From Corynebacterium jeikeium (GTDB lineage Bacteria; Actinomycetota; Actinomycetes; Mycobacteriales; Mycobacteriaceae): a DNA stretch of 64,000 nt. Below the pieces are notes generated by a model. The model did not search any database. It was not told the origin of the DNA and saw nothing but the letters and a program-made list of their open reading frames with translations. The stretch lies in NCBI RefSeq assembly GCF_000738175.1, contig NZ_JFCH01000039.1:62001-126000 (forward strand). Direction: 5' to 3'. Positions 1 through 9,993 of this stretch are shown one piece after another; position 1 is the stretch's first letter, and each line of letters starts with the position of its first letter. Both the position numbers and the translations under genes were made by a program.

Positions 1-617
1 TTCATCTGATTCAGCGCGGATTCCACGCTGGCGCGGGCGGTGGCGCTGGCTTCATCGGGGGCGGTGTAATTGCGGGAGGTCGCGCGCCCGTCGACTTCCT
101 GTTCAGTGGTCATCTTGAAGCCCTTGGCCGTGGCGATATCCTCGTTCCGCTCGTCGTTGGTGCCGGTTGGCTCGCCCACGGTCACATTGGTCTGGCGCCC
201 CTTACCGTCGGTAGTGACCTCGGCGGACAAGGGCAGGTTCATGGTGACCTCGTCATAGTCCAGCTCGTCAACATCCGGCTGCTCATCTTCCTTCGCCGTC
301 TCTGAGGCATCGGTGGCCGACGCGGTGGCGTCATCCTTAGCCTTTGAGTCAGCCTTTGAATCACCAGCAGCACCAACAGTGTGCTGAGCGAACCCTTGGG
401 TGGCGTGGTACGTGACCTCCTGGCTGCCCTCCTGCGAGAACCAGGCGATCGGCTCCTGGGGAGAAGCCCCGCGGCTGACGAGCTCCACCTTGACGCCCGG
501 CACGGCAACATCTGCCGGCTTAGCTTGCGGCTGCTCGGAGTCAGAGCATGCGACGGTCGTGAAGGCCAGGCCTATGGCGCTGCAAACAGCCAGCGCGGAC
601 TTGCTAGAAATACCCAC
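1..617 (-). CDS. Secreted lipoprotein, C-terminus cut by window edge
   Basis: The reading frame stays open on the minus strand from a GTG at 617 to the window edge, giving about 205 residues. It starts with a short signal peptide, hydrophobic at residues 8-20, and a lipobox ending TTVAC, so it should be lipidated and anchored outside the cytoplasmic membrane. After the cysteine comes a Ser/Asp/Glu/Lys-rich linker at about residues 70-100, then a more ordered part. The GTG is supported by a TACGCT hexamer 8 nt upstream, which suggests a leaderless transcript. It is divergent from lspA, the peptidase that would process it; that link is suggestive only. I recognise no family. Confidence 0.7.
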   Translation of the reverse strand, partial: MGISSKSALAVCSAIGLAFTTVACSDSEQPQAKPADVAVPGVKVELVSRGASPQEPIAWFSQEGSQEVTYHATQGFAQHTVGAAGDSKADSKAKDDATASATDASETAKEDEQPDVDELDYDEVTMNLPLSAEVTTDGKGRQTNVTVGEPTGTNDERNEDIATAKGFKMTTEQEVDGRATSRNYTAPDEASATARASVESALNQM

Positions 618-625
618 AAGTTCAC

Positions 626-649
626 AGCGTAACAGGCGGACATTAGACT
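626..649. promoter_or_regulatory. Back-to-back leaderless -10 elements, lipoprotein and lspA
   Basis: TACGCT on the minus strand (626-631) lies 8 nt before the lipoprotein GTG at 617. TAGACT on the plus strand (644-649) lies 8 nt before the lspA GTG at 658. Neither start has a Shine-Dalgarno sequence. Confidence 0.5.
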
Positions 650-657
650 GAATAAGC

Positions 658-1206
658 GTGACTTCAAAACGTGCATCTCTCGCCGCCTTGACCCTGATGT
701 TCGGGATCATCGTCGTCGACCAGATCACTAAATGGGCGGTCGTCGAAAATCTAGAGGAGCAACGGGCCTACCCCGTCATCGGCGAGTTCTTCCGGCTTTA
801 TCTGGTGCGCAACCCTGGCGCGGCTTTTTCCATGGGGACGAACGTCACCATCATCTTCTCCGTATTCCAGCTAATCGCGTTCTTGGCCTGCATTGTTCTG
901 GCCCTGCGTACGCGCTACATGGCCGGGGCGCTACCGATCGGCCTGATCGGCGGCGGTGCGGCGGGCAATCTGCTGGATCGCGTTTTTCGAGAGCCCGGGG
1001 GCATGCACGGGCATGTTGTGGACTTTCTTTCTTTCGGTAGCTTCGCGATCTTTAATGTTGCGGACGCCGCCATCACAGTCGGTGTTGTCTGCTACCTGAT
1101 CTATGCGTTCTTCATCGAACCGGCGAATCACGTGCGGGAAGAGCGGAAGGAGCAGGAGGAAGCCGGTGAGGAACAGGAGGACACCAGCGAGGAGGTGGGC
1201 CGATGA
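658..1206 (+). CDS. lspA: Prolipoprotein signal peptidase II
   Basis: LspA is the membrane aspartyl protease that cleaves the signal peptide of prolipoproteins after Lgt has lipidated the cysteine. The 182-residue product has the four membrane segments of the family. The catalytic aspartates are visible as D107 in GNLLDRV and D136 in FNVADAAI. The VRNPGAAFS signature precedes them at about residue 50. The charged Glu-rich tail after residue 153 is longer than usual. The start is a GTG with a TAGACT hexamer 8 nt upstream. The stop overlaps the rluD start as ATGA, so the two are translationally coupled. Confidence 0.95.
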   Translation: MTSKRASLAALTLMFGIIVVDQITKWAVVENLEEQRAYPVIGEFFRLYLVRNPGAAFSMGTNVTIIFSVFQLIAFLACIVLALRTRYMAGALPIGLIGGGAAGNLLDRVFREPGGMHGHVVDFLSFGSFAIFNVADAAITVGVVCYLIYAFFIEPANHVREERKEQEEAGEEQEDTSEEVGR

Positions 1207-2174
1207 CCCGCGAGAACCGAGTGATGCCCGTGCCGGACGGTCTGGCCGGCATGCGGGTGGATTCAGGCTTATCCAAGCTGCTGGGGCTCAGCCGCACCGC
1301 CGTGGCAGAGCTGGCGGCCGACGGTGACATTCTGCAGGACCAGGCGCCGGTGGGGAAGTCCGACCGGCTGGTCGCGGGCGCGTGGCTGGACGTGACCCTG
1401 CCCGCCCCGCCGCGGGATCTGGCCGCCGAGCCCGCCCGCCTTGTGGAAGGCATGGACATCCTCTACTCCGACGAAGACGTGATCGTGGTGGACAAGCCCG
1501 TCGGCGTGGCCGCGCACCCCACCGTCGGCTGGGAAGGTCCCACCGTAACCTCCGGCCTGGCCGCCGCAGGCTTCCGCATCTCCACCTCCGGCCCGCCGGA
1601 GCGCAAGGGGATCGTGCAGCGCCTGGACGTCGGCACCTCCGGGGTGATGATCGTCGCCGCCAGCGAGCGCGCCTACACCGTGCTGAAGAATGCCTTCCGC
1701 GACCGGGAGGTCTCCAAGACCTATCACGCGCTGGTTCAGGGCCACCCGGATCCGACTTCCGGCACGATCGACGCGCCGATCGGCCGCCACCCGTCCGCGG
1801 GCTGGCGTTTCAGCGTGCGCGAAGACGGCAAGCACGCCATCACCCACTACGACACCCTGGAGGCCCACCGCCAGGCCAGCCTGCTAGAGGTGAAGTTGGA
1901 GACGGGACGCACCCACCAGATCCGTGTGCACTTCTCTGCACTGCACCATCCGCTGTGCGGCGACCCGATGTACGGCAGCGATCCGAAGCTGGCGGAGAAG
2001 CTGGAACTGACCCGCCAGTGGCTGCACGCCGTGGAACTGGGCTTTCCGCACCCGGATGGCTCCTGGAAGACCGTCCGCTCGCCGTACCCGGAGGATCTGC
2101 AGCTGGCCCTCGATAGGCTGCGGGATGCCAACGGCATTGCCGCGCCGGGTTCCGGTGAAAGGCCACGCCCGTGA
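1203..2174 (+). CDS. rluD: RluD-family 23S rRNA pseudouridine synthase
   Basis: This enzyme isomerises uridines to pseudouridine in large-subunit rRNA. An N-terminal S4-like RNA-binding part (about residues 15-70) is followed by the RluA/RluD catalytic domain. The signature [12 protein letters not shown] carries catalytic D142, and GRTHQIRVH follows at about residue 236. The length of 323 residues is normal. It overlaps lspA (ATGA) and the next gene (GTGA), giving a tightly packed unit. Which uridines it modifies cannot be read from the sequence. Confidence 0.93.
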   Translation: MTRENRVMPVPDGLAGMRVDSGLSKLLGLSRTAVAELAADGDILQDQAPVGKSDRLVAGAWLDVTLPAPPRDLAAEPARLVEGMDILYSDEDVIVVDKPVGVAAHPTVGWEGPTVTSGLAAAGFRISTSGPPERKGIVQRLDVGTSGVMIVAASERAYTVLKNAFRDREVSKTYHALVQGHPDPTSGTIDAPIGRHPSAGWRFSVREDGKHAITHYDTLEAHRQASLLEVKLETGRTHQIRVHFSALHHPLCGDPMYGSDPKLAEKLELTRQWLHAVELGFPHPDGSWKTVRSPYPEDLQLALDRLRDANGIAAPGSGERPRP

Positions 2175-2815
2175 GCCAGGAGCAGCACTATCGGGGGCGT
2201 AATCCCCAGCAGTTGAAGGCGAACAAGAAGCGACAGCGCCAACTGGACTGGGAGGATACGCGCCGGCCCGCCTGGGTGGCCTGGCTTTCCGGACTATGCC
2301 TCATTGCGATGGGGCTGGGCGTCATCGCCATGAGCACCTCGGACCTGACCTCAAAACCGCCGAACATCAACGGCGATCAGCTCGGCCCCTTCGACGGCAC
2401 CCCGGCGCAGTACCGGGAGCATGCGCGTGAGCAGCTAGACCAGATGACCGGGGACGAACCCCGCTGGGCACTAGTTTCCCCCGACCCGGAGCACCCTTGG
2501 GACTCTAAGGGGGTGATCGACCTGGTGCAGGGGCTCGATATGCGTGTGAGTACCCTCTACTTCGGAGCGACTGCGCAGGCCGTACTGCCCGAACCGGCGG
2601 TGGGCCGCACCCGCGCCGATGTAATCAATCAGGCAGTGGGGCGGATGGCGCGCAGCGCACAAACCGAACCGGACAAACTGCTTATCGATGGTGTGCTGGT
2701 CCATGCTACGCCCGAGCAACTCCGCGAGCTCGCACAGCGCGTATACGCCGTGGAGCCCGCGGACCCCGAGGCGGTTTATGGGCGCATTGGAATTCGACCG
2801 ATGGGAGCTAGATAG
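2171..2815 (+). CDS. Hypothetical single-pass membrane protein
   Basis: The 214-residue product starts at a GTG overlapping the rluD stop. A basic cytoplasmic head of about 35 residues leads into one membrane segment (about residues 36-54, [20 protein letters not shown]). A soluble domain of about 155 residues follows, probably extracellular. I recognise no catalytic motif. It is the third gene of the lspA-rluD unit, and its stop abuts the GTG of the next gene. Function unknown. Confidence 0.75.
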   Translation: MSQEQHYRGRNPQQLKANKKRQRQLDWEDTRRPAWVAWLSGLCLIAMGLGVIAMSTSDLTSKPPNINGDQLGPFDGTPAQYREHAREQLDQMTGDEPRWALVSPDPEHPWDSKGVIDLVQGLDMRVSTLYFGATAQAVLPEPAVGRTRADVINQAVGRMARSAQTEPDKLLIDGVLVHATPEQLRELAQRVYAVEPADPEAVYGRIGIRPMGAR

Positions 2816-3691
2816 GTGATCTGGGGCCTACTGTGTTACCTCATGTGGGGGCTATTCCCCGCGTTCTTCCCACTCCTGCAGCCAGCGACGCCGATGGAGA
2901 TCCTGGCGCACCGCTTCGTGTGGACGCTGGTGTTCATGCTGTTGCTGCTCGCGGCGCTGCGCGGTTACAAGCAGCTGCGGGCGATCACGGCGCGTCAATG
3001 GTGGATCGTCTCGGCAGCCGCGCTTCTGATCAGCGTGAACTGGGGGCTGTACATCTACGCGGTGAACAACAACCACGTCGCGGATGCCGCCCTCGGATAT
3101 TTTGTAAACCCGCTGGTTAGCGTTCTCTTGGGTGTGATCGTGCTGGGGGAGAAGCTGCGCCGCCTGCAGCTGGTTTCCGTCGGCATCGCCACCATCGCCG
3201 TCGTGGTTCTGACTGTCGCACTCGGTTCGCCGCCGATCATCTCTTTGGGTCTGGCCTTTAGCTTCGGGTTCTACGGGCTGGTGAAAAAGCAGGTTCGTTT
3301 GACGCCCATTCAGTCCCTCACCGCCGAAACTCTTGTACTGGCACCGGTAGGGCTGATCTACCTGGGGTTCCTGCAATCCCAGGGCACCAATACGTATGTG
3401 CAGCTGGGGGCCGGTCACGCAACGCTGCTGATGCTGGCGGGCGTGGTGACCGCGTTGCCGCTGCTGTGCTTCGCCCGCGCAGCGCAGGAAATGTCGCTGA
3501 CTAGCCTGGGAATGGTGCAGTACATCACGCCCGTGATCCAGATGCTCTGGGCGGTGTTCGTGAACAACGAGCACATCGAGCCCGCCCGCTGGGTTGGCTT
3601 CGTGTTGATCTGGATCGCGGTGATCGTCTTCATCGTGGACATGGTGCGCCACCGCCCGCCGCGCGTGCGGCGGGTGAAGAAGCTGAGTTAG
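2816..3691 (+). CDS. rarD: RarD/EamA-family permease
   Basis: This is a drug/metabolite-superfamily transporter of about ten membrane helices (291 residues) in the RarD branch. Typical pieces are the N-terminal CYLMWGLFPAFFPLL, the VNWGLYIYAVNNNHVADAALGYFVNPL segment split around residues 70-100, and MVQYITPVIQM near residue 237. The substrate of RarD proteins is not settled. The GTG start follows directly on the upstream TAG with no spacer. The stop codon overlaps that of the convergent oxidase gene by two bases, so there is no room for a terminator between them. Confidence 0.85.
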   Translation: MIWGLLCYLMWGLFPAFFPLLQPATPMEILAHRFVWTLVFMLLLLAALRGYKQLRAITARQWWIVSAAALLISVNWGLYIYAVNNNHVADAALGYFVNPLVSVLLGVIVLGEKLRRLQLVSVGIATIAVVVLTVALGSPPIISLGLAFSFGFYGLVKKQVRLTPIQSLTAETLVLAPVGLIYLGFLQSQGTNTYVQLGAGHATLLMLAGVVTALPLLCFARAAQEMSLTSLGMVQYITPVIQMLWAVFVNNEHIEPARWVGFVLIWIAVIVFIVDMVRHRPPRVRRVKKLS

Positions 3692-5040
3692 GCCAGCCCG
3701 AAAACGCGGTCGATCATCGCGTTGCGCATCATGCCCTGCGGATCCACCTTCGCGCGGATCTCGCAGGCCCGCGCTAGATCCTCGTGCCGTTCCAGCAGAT
3801 CCTCGTGGGTGAGGGTGTGCAGCTTGCCCCAGTGCGGGCGGCCCCCGGAGGCGGCCTTGAAGATCGGCTCGATGTGACGGAACAGCGACTGGTGGCTGTC
3901 CCTGTTGTAGCGGTGGATGGCGATGTAGCAGGACTCGCGGCCTTTAGCCGTGGATAGCGGGACATCGTCCGCCGCGGTGGCGCGGACCTCGATGGGGAAA
4001 AGCACCTGCTCGCCGCAGGTGTTCATGGTGTGCTGCACGTCCCGCAGGATCTCGCGGGCATCGGACAGTGGCACCGAGTACTCCATCTCGTTAAAACGCA
4101 CCCGGCGGGCGCTGACGAACACGTCGTGGGCCACGTTGGAGTACTCCCGCTGCGCCAGCGTCTTCGCGCTCAACTTAGCGAAAGGTCGGCTTAAGGAGGG
4201 GAAGTGGTGCGCCAGGTCGTTCATCACCCGATAGGCGCCGTTGTTTAGCAGCTCGTCATCCAGCACTTCCTTCCACCGCGGGATTGGGTTGGTGGGGGTG
4301 TTGCCAGGCAGGCGGGTGTTCGTCTTCACGTGGGCCACGTCGGTGCCGGGGAACCAGTAGAACTCCAGGTGATCCTTGCCGCGTACCCGCTCAGCGAAGT
4401 TTTCCACCACCTCGTCGTTCGGCTCGGCGCGTTCGACCGCGTGGAGGACGAAGGTATCCACCACGTCCATCTCGACCTCGGTGATGATGCCGTAGGCGCC
4501 CAGGGAAACGCGCGCGATGTCGTAAAGCTCGCCGGCGATGCCGTCTGCGCCCGGGTAGCACTCGTGCGCCTGGCCATCCGGCGTGATGATGCGGAAGGCG
4601 CGCAGCATGCCGGCGAAGCCGGTAAAGCCCAGCCCCGTGCCGTGGGTGCTGGTGCCGATAGCGCCTGCCAGCGACTGCGGGTCTACGTCGCCCTGGTTGG
4701 CCAGCGCCACGCCCAGGGGAGCCAGGATGCTCGGCACATCCCGCAGTCGGGTGCCCGCGCGCAGGCGGGCGGTCATCTTCTCCGGGTCGAAGCGGATCAA
4801 CCCGGCGAGATTGTCCAGGCTCACCTGGATGCCCTCCGTGGCGGCCACCGAGGTGAACGAGTGGCCAGCGCCGATGGGCTTGACCTTCTCGCCGGAGGCA
4901 GCTGCCCGCTGAATGATCTGGATCAGCTCGGCCTCGTCGCGCGGGGCGACCTGCTTGCGCGGCTGGGCAGCGGAAACCCCGGACCAGTTGACCCAGCGAG
5001 AGTTATAAGCGGGCTTGCGGGTTGTAGTGGTGGTGCTCAT
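3688..5040 (-). CDS. FAD-dependent D-arabinono-1,4-lactone oxidase family protein
   Basis: The 450-residue enzyme has an N-terminal FAD-binding domain (about residues 20-185) with the nucleotide-binding stretch PIGAGHSFTS. A C-terminal ALO domain contains HWGKLHTL near residue 408. Family members oxidise aldono-lactones to ascorbate-like products with oxygen or another acceptor. I chose the ATG at 5040 because a purine-rich Shine-Dalgarno (GAAGGAAAGAG) precedes it and its A is the last base of the upstream stop codon. It is therefore coupled to the PLP enzyme upstream. The substrate is not defined by the sequence. Confidence 0.88.
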   Translation of the reverse strand: MSTTTTTRKPAYNSRWVNWSGVSAAQPRKQVAPRDEAELIQIIQRAAASGEKVKPIGAGHSFTSVAATEGIQVSLDNLAGLIRFDPEKMTARLRAGTRLRDVPSILAPLGVALANQGDVDPQSLAGAIGTSTHGTGLGFTGFAGMLRAFRIITPDGQAHECYPGADGIAGELYDIARVSLGAYGIITEVEMDVVDTFVLHAVERAEPNDEVVENFAERVRGKDHLEFYWFPGTDVAHVKTNTRLPGNTPTNPIPRWKEVLDDELLNNGAYRVMNDLAHHFPSLSRPFAKLSAKTLAQREYSNVAHDVFVSARRVRFNEMEYSVPLSDAREILRDVQHTMNTCGEQVLFPIEVRATAADDVPLSTAKGRESCYIAIHRYNRDSHQSLFRHIEPIFKAASGGRPHWGKLHTLTHEDLLERHEDLARACEIRAKVDPQGMMRNAMIDRVFGLA

Positions 5041-6218
5041 CAGACAAAACTCTTTCCTTCGCCGCGGTAGGTGGGCCACTCCGCGATGATTTCGCCGGCC
5101 GAGACGACCAGCACGGTATCGATGTATTCAGTTGCTTCGCCGGCCTTCGCGTGGCGCATCCAGACGTGGTCGCCGAGGCGGAGATTGCGGGCGGCGGGGC
5201 CAGTCAGGGGAGTCTGCACCTCGCCGGGGCCTTCCAAGGGCGCCATCTTCAGGTCGCGTGGCCAGTCGACGACCGGCAGGCGGTCTTTGCCAGCCGGGCC
5301 GGAGGCGATGCGGCCGCCGCCGGCCACCGTCACCGTGTCCTCGGCAGGACGGCGCACGACCGGTACCACGAACCATTCGGCCGGGGTGGGCTGGAACTGC
5401 CGATAGTGGTCAAACAGGGCCGGGCCGATGATGCCGGAGCCCGCGCCGATTTCGGTGACCGCGGCCTCCGCGCTGGTGGTTTCGATGGACCCGGTGCCGC
5501 CGCCGTTGACGAACTCCAGCGGAGGCAGGCCCGCCACTCGCAGTTCTTCGGCGACGGCGGCGACGATCTTCGCGCGGCGGCCGGCCAACTCGCGGACGGA
5601 CAACGCCTTCATCGCCGCGATCGCCGGGGAGGTATCGGTAGTGCCCGCCACCTGGCCCTCATATGCCATCAGGCCGACCAGGCGGAAGCCCTCGCGCTGA
5701 CGGACCTGCCGGGCGATGTCGCGTACCTCCTCAGCCGTGTGCAGAGGGGAGCGCAGAGCTCCGATGTGAACGGGGCCGGCGCGCAGTGCGGCGTCAATAT
5801 CAATACAAACCCGCACCTCACCGCGCTCGTGGGGCGGCACCACGGCGTCAATAAGATCCAGGTGAGCGACCGAATCCACCATGAGGGTCACGCACTCCAT
5901 GGCGCGCGTATCGTGGATCAGGCGGTGCAGGCCCTCGCGGTGGGCGGAAGGGTAGGCGACGAGGATGTCATCGCTGACCTGCTCCTGGCACAGCCACAGG
6001 GCTTCGTTGAGGTTATAGGCCAAGATGCCGCGATAGCCGGGGAGGGTGAGGACCTCCGAGATCAGCGAGCGGATGCGGAGCGACTTACTGGCCACCCGGA
6101 TCGGGGTACCGCGTGAACGGTGCGCCATGTCTTGGGCGTTGGCTCTGGCGGCATCCAGATCCAGCACCGCGAAGGGTGCGTCCAGGTGCGCCACTGCGAG
6201 GCGAGTCTCTTTCTTCAT
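5040..6218 (-). CDS. Fold-type III PLP enzyme, alanine racemase-like N-terminal domain
   Basis: The 392-residue product resembles D-threonine-aldolase/amino-acid-deaminase-like proteins with an Ala racemase N-terminal barrel. The probable PLP lysine lies in RVASKSLRI about 47 residues in. A Gly-rich phosphate-binding stretch (FVNGGGTGSIE) follows at about residue 243, and a C-terminal beta domain ends the protein. I chose the start at 6218 because TACAGT lies 8 nt upstream on the minus strand and the preceding residues are not conserved-looking. Longer starts at 6251 or 6293 remain possible. It is transcribed with the lactone oxidase, but no joint pathway is evident. The substrate is unknown. 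Confidence 0.8.
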   Translation of the reverse strand: MKKETRLAVAHLDAPFAVLDLDAARANAQDMAHRSRGTPIRVASKSLRIRSLISEVLTLPGYRGILAYNLNEALWLCQEQVSDDILVAYPSAHREGLHRLIHDTRAMECVTLMVDSVAHLDLIDAVVPPHERGEVRVCIDIDAALRAGPVHIGALRSPLHTAEEVRDIARQVRQREGFRLVGLMAYEGQVAGTTDTSPAIAAMKALSVRELAGRRAKIVAAVAEELRVAGLPPLEFVNGGGTGSIETTSAEAAVTEIGAGSGIIGPALFDHYRQFQPTPAEWFVVPVVRRPAEDTVTVAGGGRIASGPAGKDRLPVVDWPRDLKMAPLEGPGEVQTPLTGPAARNLRLGDHVWMRHAKAGEATEYIDTVLVVSAGEIIAEWPTYRGEGKSFV

Positions 6219-6226
6219 GAAAAATA

Positions 6227-6287
6227 ACTGTATAGCGATAAGGAACCGCATGTGTCGAAAAATGCGATTTTTGCGACGCGCTATGAT
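6227..6287. promoter_or_regulatory. Divergent leaderless promoters, PLP enzyme and dnaE
   Basis: TACAGT on the minus strand (6227-6232) is 8 nt before the ATG at 6218. TATGAT on the plus strand (6282-6287) is 8 nt before the dnaE ATG at 6296. The AT-rich spacer between them has no Shine-Dalgarno for either gene. Confidence 0.5.
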
Positions 6288-6295
6288 GGCCAACC

Positions 6296-9200
6296 ATGAG
6301 CGGTTCCTCCTTTGTCCACCTGCATAACCACACCGAGTACTCCATGCTCGACGGCATGGCCAAGGTCGACCTCTTGGCTAAGGAAGTGGTGCGGCAGGGG
6401 ATGCCCGCCGTCGGAATGACCGACCACGGAAACATGTACGGTGCGGATGCCTTCTACCGGGCGATGACAGCCGCCGGCGTGAAGCCCATCATCGGTATCG
6501 AGGCCTACATCGCCCCGGAATCCCGCTTTAACCAGCAGCGCGTGCGCTGGGGTAAGCCCGAGCAGAAGTCCGACGACGTGTCGGCCTCCGGCGCCTACCT
6601 GCACCAGACGATGATCGCGGAGAACGCGACCGGCCTGCGCAACCTGTTCTACCTGTCCTCCATGGCCAGCTACGAAGGCCAGCTGGGCAAGTGGCCCCGC
6701 ATGGATGCCGAGTTGATCGCCCAGCACTCCGAGGGCATCATCGCCACCACCGGCTGCCCCTCCGGCGACGTGCAGACCCGCCTGCGCCTGGGGCAGTTCG
6801 ACAAGGCCCTGGAAGCCGCCGGAATGTGGCAGGACATCTACGGCAAGGACAATTTCTTCCTGGAGTTGATGGATCACGGCCTGGAGATCGAAAAGCGGGT
6901 GCGCGACGATCTGCTGGAGATCGGCCGCCGGCTCGAGCTGCCGCCGCTGGTGACCAACGACTGCCACTACGTGCTGGAGCAGCAGGCCCCGGCGCACGAG
7001 GTGATGCTGTGCGTGCAGACCGGTTCCACGCTGGACGAGCCGACCCTGGACCAGGGCGGTAAGCGCTTTGCGTTCTCCGGCTCCGGCTACTACGTGCGCA
7101 GTGCGGAGGACATCCGCGCGCAGTGGGACAAGGAAGTGCCGAAGGGCTGCGACAACACCCTGTGGGTGGCCGAGCGCGTGCAGGACTACTCCGAGATCTG
7201 GGAGGAGCACCCGCACGACCGCATGCCCATTGCCGACGTGCCGGAAGGCCACACGCCGACGACCTGGCTGACCCACGAGGTGATGAAGGGTCTGGAGGAG
7301 CGCTTCCCGGGCAAGGAGGTGCCCGCCGAGTACATCGACCGCGCGAAGTACGAGATCAGCGTGATCGACATGAAGGGCTACCCGTCCTACTTCCTGATCG
7401 TCGCCGAGCTGATCAAGTATGCCCGCTCCGTCGGCATCCGCGTGGGCCCCGGCCGTGGTTCGGCTGCCGGCGCGCTGGTCGCCTATGCCCTGACGATCAC
7501 GAACATCGACCCGATGGAACACGGCCTGCTGTTCGAGCGTTTCCTGAACCCCGAGCGCCCATCCGCACCCGATATCGATATCGACTTCGACGATCGCCGC
7601 CGCGGCGAAATGATCCGCTACGCTTCCGACCGCTGGGGCGAGGACAAGATCGCCCAGGTGATCACCTTCGGCACGGTGAAGACGAAGCAGGCCATTAAGG
7701 ACTCCGCGCGCGCCCACTACGGCCAGGCGGGCTTCCAGATGGCCGACCGCATCACCAAGGCCCTGCCGCCGGCGATCATGGCCAAGGACATTCCGCTGCA
7801 CGGCATTACCGACCCGGAGCACGAGCGCTACCCCGAAGCCGCCGAGGTTCGCCAGCTGATCGAAACCGACCCGGACGTGGCGAAGATCTACAAGGACGCA
7901 CTCGGCCTGGAAGGCGTGATCCGCCAAGCCGGCGTGCACGCCTGTGCCGTGATTATGTCCAGCGTGCCGCTGCTGGACTGCATTCCCATGTGGAAGCGCA
8001 AGCAGGACGGTGCGCTGATCACCGGCTGGCCATACCCCGCCTGCGAGGCCATCGGGTTGCTGAAGATGGACTTCCTGGGGCTGCGAAACCTTACGGTTAT
8101 TGGTGACGCCCTAGAAAACATCAAGACCAACCGCGGCTTCGATCTGGACCTGGAAAACCTCGACACGGTGGATGACCCCACCTACGAACTGCTGGCGCGC
8201 GGCGAGACGCTCGGCGTGTTCCAGCTGGACTCCGCGGGCATGCAGAAGCTGCTGAAGCGTATGAAGCCCACGGGCTTCAACGACATCGTGGCCGCGCTGG
8301 CGCTGTACCGACCGGGCCCGATGGGTGTGGACGCGCACTGGGAGTACGCCGACCGCAAGAACGGCCGCAAGCCGATCGTGCCGATCCACCCGGAGTTGGA
8401 AGAGGCGCTGCACGAGATCCTCGAGGAGACCTACGGCCTGATCGTGTACCAGGAGCAGATCATGAAGATCTCCCAGAAGGTCGCGAACTACACCGCCGGT
8501 CAGGCCGATGGCTTCCGCAAGGCGATGGGTAAGAAGAAGCCGGAGGTGCTGGAAAAGGAGTTCGTCACCTTCGAATCCGGTATGAAGGCCAACGGCTACT
8601 CCGCCGATGCCATCAAGACGCTGTGGGATACGATCCTGCCGTTCGCCGGCTACGCCTTTAACAAGTCCCATGCTGCGGGCTACGGCCTGGTTTCCTTCTG
8701 GACTGCGTACTTGAAGGCCAACTACGCGCCGGAGTACATGGCCGCGCTGCTGACCTCCGTGGCGGATAAGAAGGATAAGTCCGCGATCTACCTGGCCGAC
8801 TGCCGCCACCTGGGCATTCGCGTGCTGTCGCCGGATGTGAACGACTCACGTTACACCTTCCAATCCGTCGGTAAGGACATTCGCTTCGGCCTGGGCGCAG
8901 TGCGCAACGTGGGCGAGGACGTGGTGAATTCCATCATCGCCTCCCGCGAGGAAAAGGGTGCGTTCACCGACTTCTCCGACTACCTGGACAAGATCGACCT
9001 GGTAGCGGCGAATAAGCGCGTCACCGAGTCCCTTATTAAGGCCGGCGCCTTCGACTCGCTGGGCCACCCGCGCAAGGGCATGGTACTGGTTCACGAGGAC
9101 GCGGTGGATGCCGTCACCGCCACCAAGAAGGCCGCCGCGAAGGGCCAGTTCGACCTCTTTGCCGGCCTGGGCGGCGACGATGACGCGGGTGACGTCTTCC

Positions 9201-9865
9201 GCGTGGAGGTGCCCGACCAGGAGTGGGAGCGCAAGCACCAGCTGGCACTCGAGCGCGACATGCTGGGCCTGTACGTCTCCGGTCACCCGTTGGACGGCTT
9301 CGAGGACGCGTTGGATGCACAGGTCGACACGCCCCTGACCACCGTGCTGTCCGGCGAATTGCCGAACAACAAGGATCTGAAGATCGGCGGCATCATCTCG
9401 GCCGTCGAACGCCGCATCGACCGCAACGGTAACCCCTGGGCAATCGCCACGCTGGAGGACCAGCACGGCGCGCAGGTGGAGCTGCTGGTATTCCCGAAGA
9501 CTTACCAGATGGTGGCCCCGCAGATTGTCGAGGACAACATCGTGCTGGCCAAGGCGAAGATCAACTACCGGGAAGACGATATGCGCCTGTTCTGCCAGGA
9601 CATCAAGTCCGCTGAGCTCACCGTCGGCGCGGGCTCTGGCGTGCCGCTGCGCCTGAGTATTCGTGTGGATCAGGCCACTCCGGGCAACATGGCCAACCTG
9701 CGCCGGGTGCTCAGCCAGAACAAGGGTGACTCGGATGTGTACCTCACCCTCATCGACGGCGAGGAAGAGGTCCAGTTCCTGTTGGCTCCGGAGATGCGCG
9801 TGAACAAGTCTCCGTCCTTGATGGGGGCGCTGAAGGCTTCCACATGGGAAGGCATCTTCTCCTAG
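6296..9865 (+). CDS. dnaE: DNA polymerase III alpha subunit
   Basis: This is the replicative polymerase alpha subunit (1189 residues, normal for actinobacterial DnaE1). The N-terminal PHP domain begins with [15 protein letters not shown]. The catalytic palm has the aspartates in PDIDIDFDD at about residues 424-432, preceded by [13 protein letters not shown] helix-hairpin-helix and an OB-fold part follow in the C-terminal third. In actinobacteria the PHP domain of DnaE1 supplies proofreading; here the metal-binding HLHNH is intact. The ATG at 6296 is probably leaderless. No other replisome gene is adjacent, as is usual for this locus. Confidence 0.97.
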   Translation: MSGSSFVHLHNHTEYSMLDGMAKVDLLAKEVVRQGMPAVGMTDHGNMYGADAFYRAMTAAGVKPIIGIEAYIAPESRFNQQRVRWGKPEQKSDDVSASGAYLHQTMIAENATGLRNLFYLSSMASYEGQLGKWPRMDAELIAQHSEGIIATTGCPSGDVQTRLRLGQFDKALEAAGMWQDIYGKDNFFLELMDHGLEIEKRVRDDLLEIGRRLELPPLVTNDCHYVLEQQAPAHEVMLCVQTGSTLDEPTLDQGGKRFAFSGSGYYVRSAEDIRAQWDKEVPKGCDNTLWVAERVQDYSEIWEEHPHDRMPIADVPEGHTPTTWLTHEVMKGLEERFPGKEVPAEYIDRAKYEISVIDMKGYPSYFLIVAELIKYARSVGIRVGPGRGSAAGALVAYALTITNIDPMEHGLLFERFLNPERPSAPDIDIDFDDRRRGEMIRYASDRWGEDKIAQVITFGTVKTKQAIKDSARAHYGQAGFQMADRITKALPPAIMAKDIPLHGITDPEHERYPEAAEVRQLIETDPDVAKIYKDALGLEGVIRQAGVHACAVIMSSVPLLDCIPMWKRKQDGALITGWPYPACEAIGLLKMDFLGLRNLTVIGDALENIKTNRGFDLDLENLDTVDDPTYELLARGETLGVFQLDSAGMQKLLKRMKPTGFNDIVAALALYRPGPMGVDAHWEYADRKNGRKPIVPIHPELEEALHEILEETYGLIVYQEQIMKISQKVANYTAGQADGFRKAMGKKKPEVLEKEFVTFESGMKANGYSADAIKTLWDTILPFAGYAFNKSHAAGYGLVSFWTAYLKANYAPEYMAALLTSVADKKDKSAIYLADCRHLGIRVLSPDVNDSRYTFQSVGKDIRFGLGAVRNVGEDVVNSIIASREEKGAFTDFSDYLDKIDLVAANKRVTESLIKAGAFDSLGHPRKGMVLVHEDAVDAVTATKKAAAKGQFDLFAGLGGDDDAGDVFRVEVPDQEWERKHQLALERDMLGLYVSGHPLDGFEDALDAQVDTPLTTVLSGELPNNKDLKIGGIISAVERRIDRNGNPWAIATLEDQHGAQVELLVFPKTYQMVAPQIVEDNIVLAKAKINYREDDMRLFCQDIKSAELTVGAGSGVPLRLSIRVDQATPGNMANLRRVLSQNKGDSDVYLTLIDGEEEVQFLLAPEMRVNKSPSLMGALKASTWEGIFS

Positions 9866-9993
9866 ATCTATAGCGGAGCTATTGCCCCGTATCATCTTTG
9901 CCGAGCGCAACCCCCGCCGACCTGACACGATATAAGGGACACAACGCTTGCGCAGCAGCAGCCGCGCACTTCCCAAGGAGACATCCCTTCACC

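Noticed and set aside
2852..3652. Long open frame antisense to the RarD-type gene
   Set aside because: His/Gln-rich shadow of a high-GC membrane-protein gene; no initiation signal and no recognisable domain.
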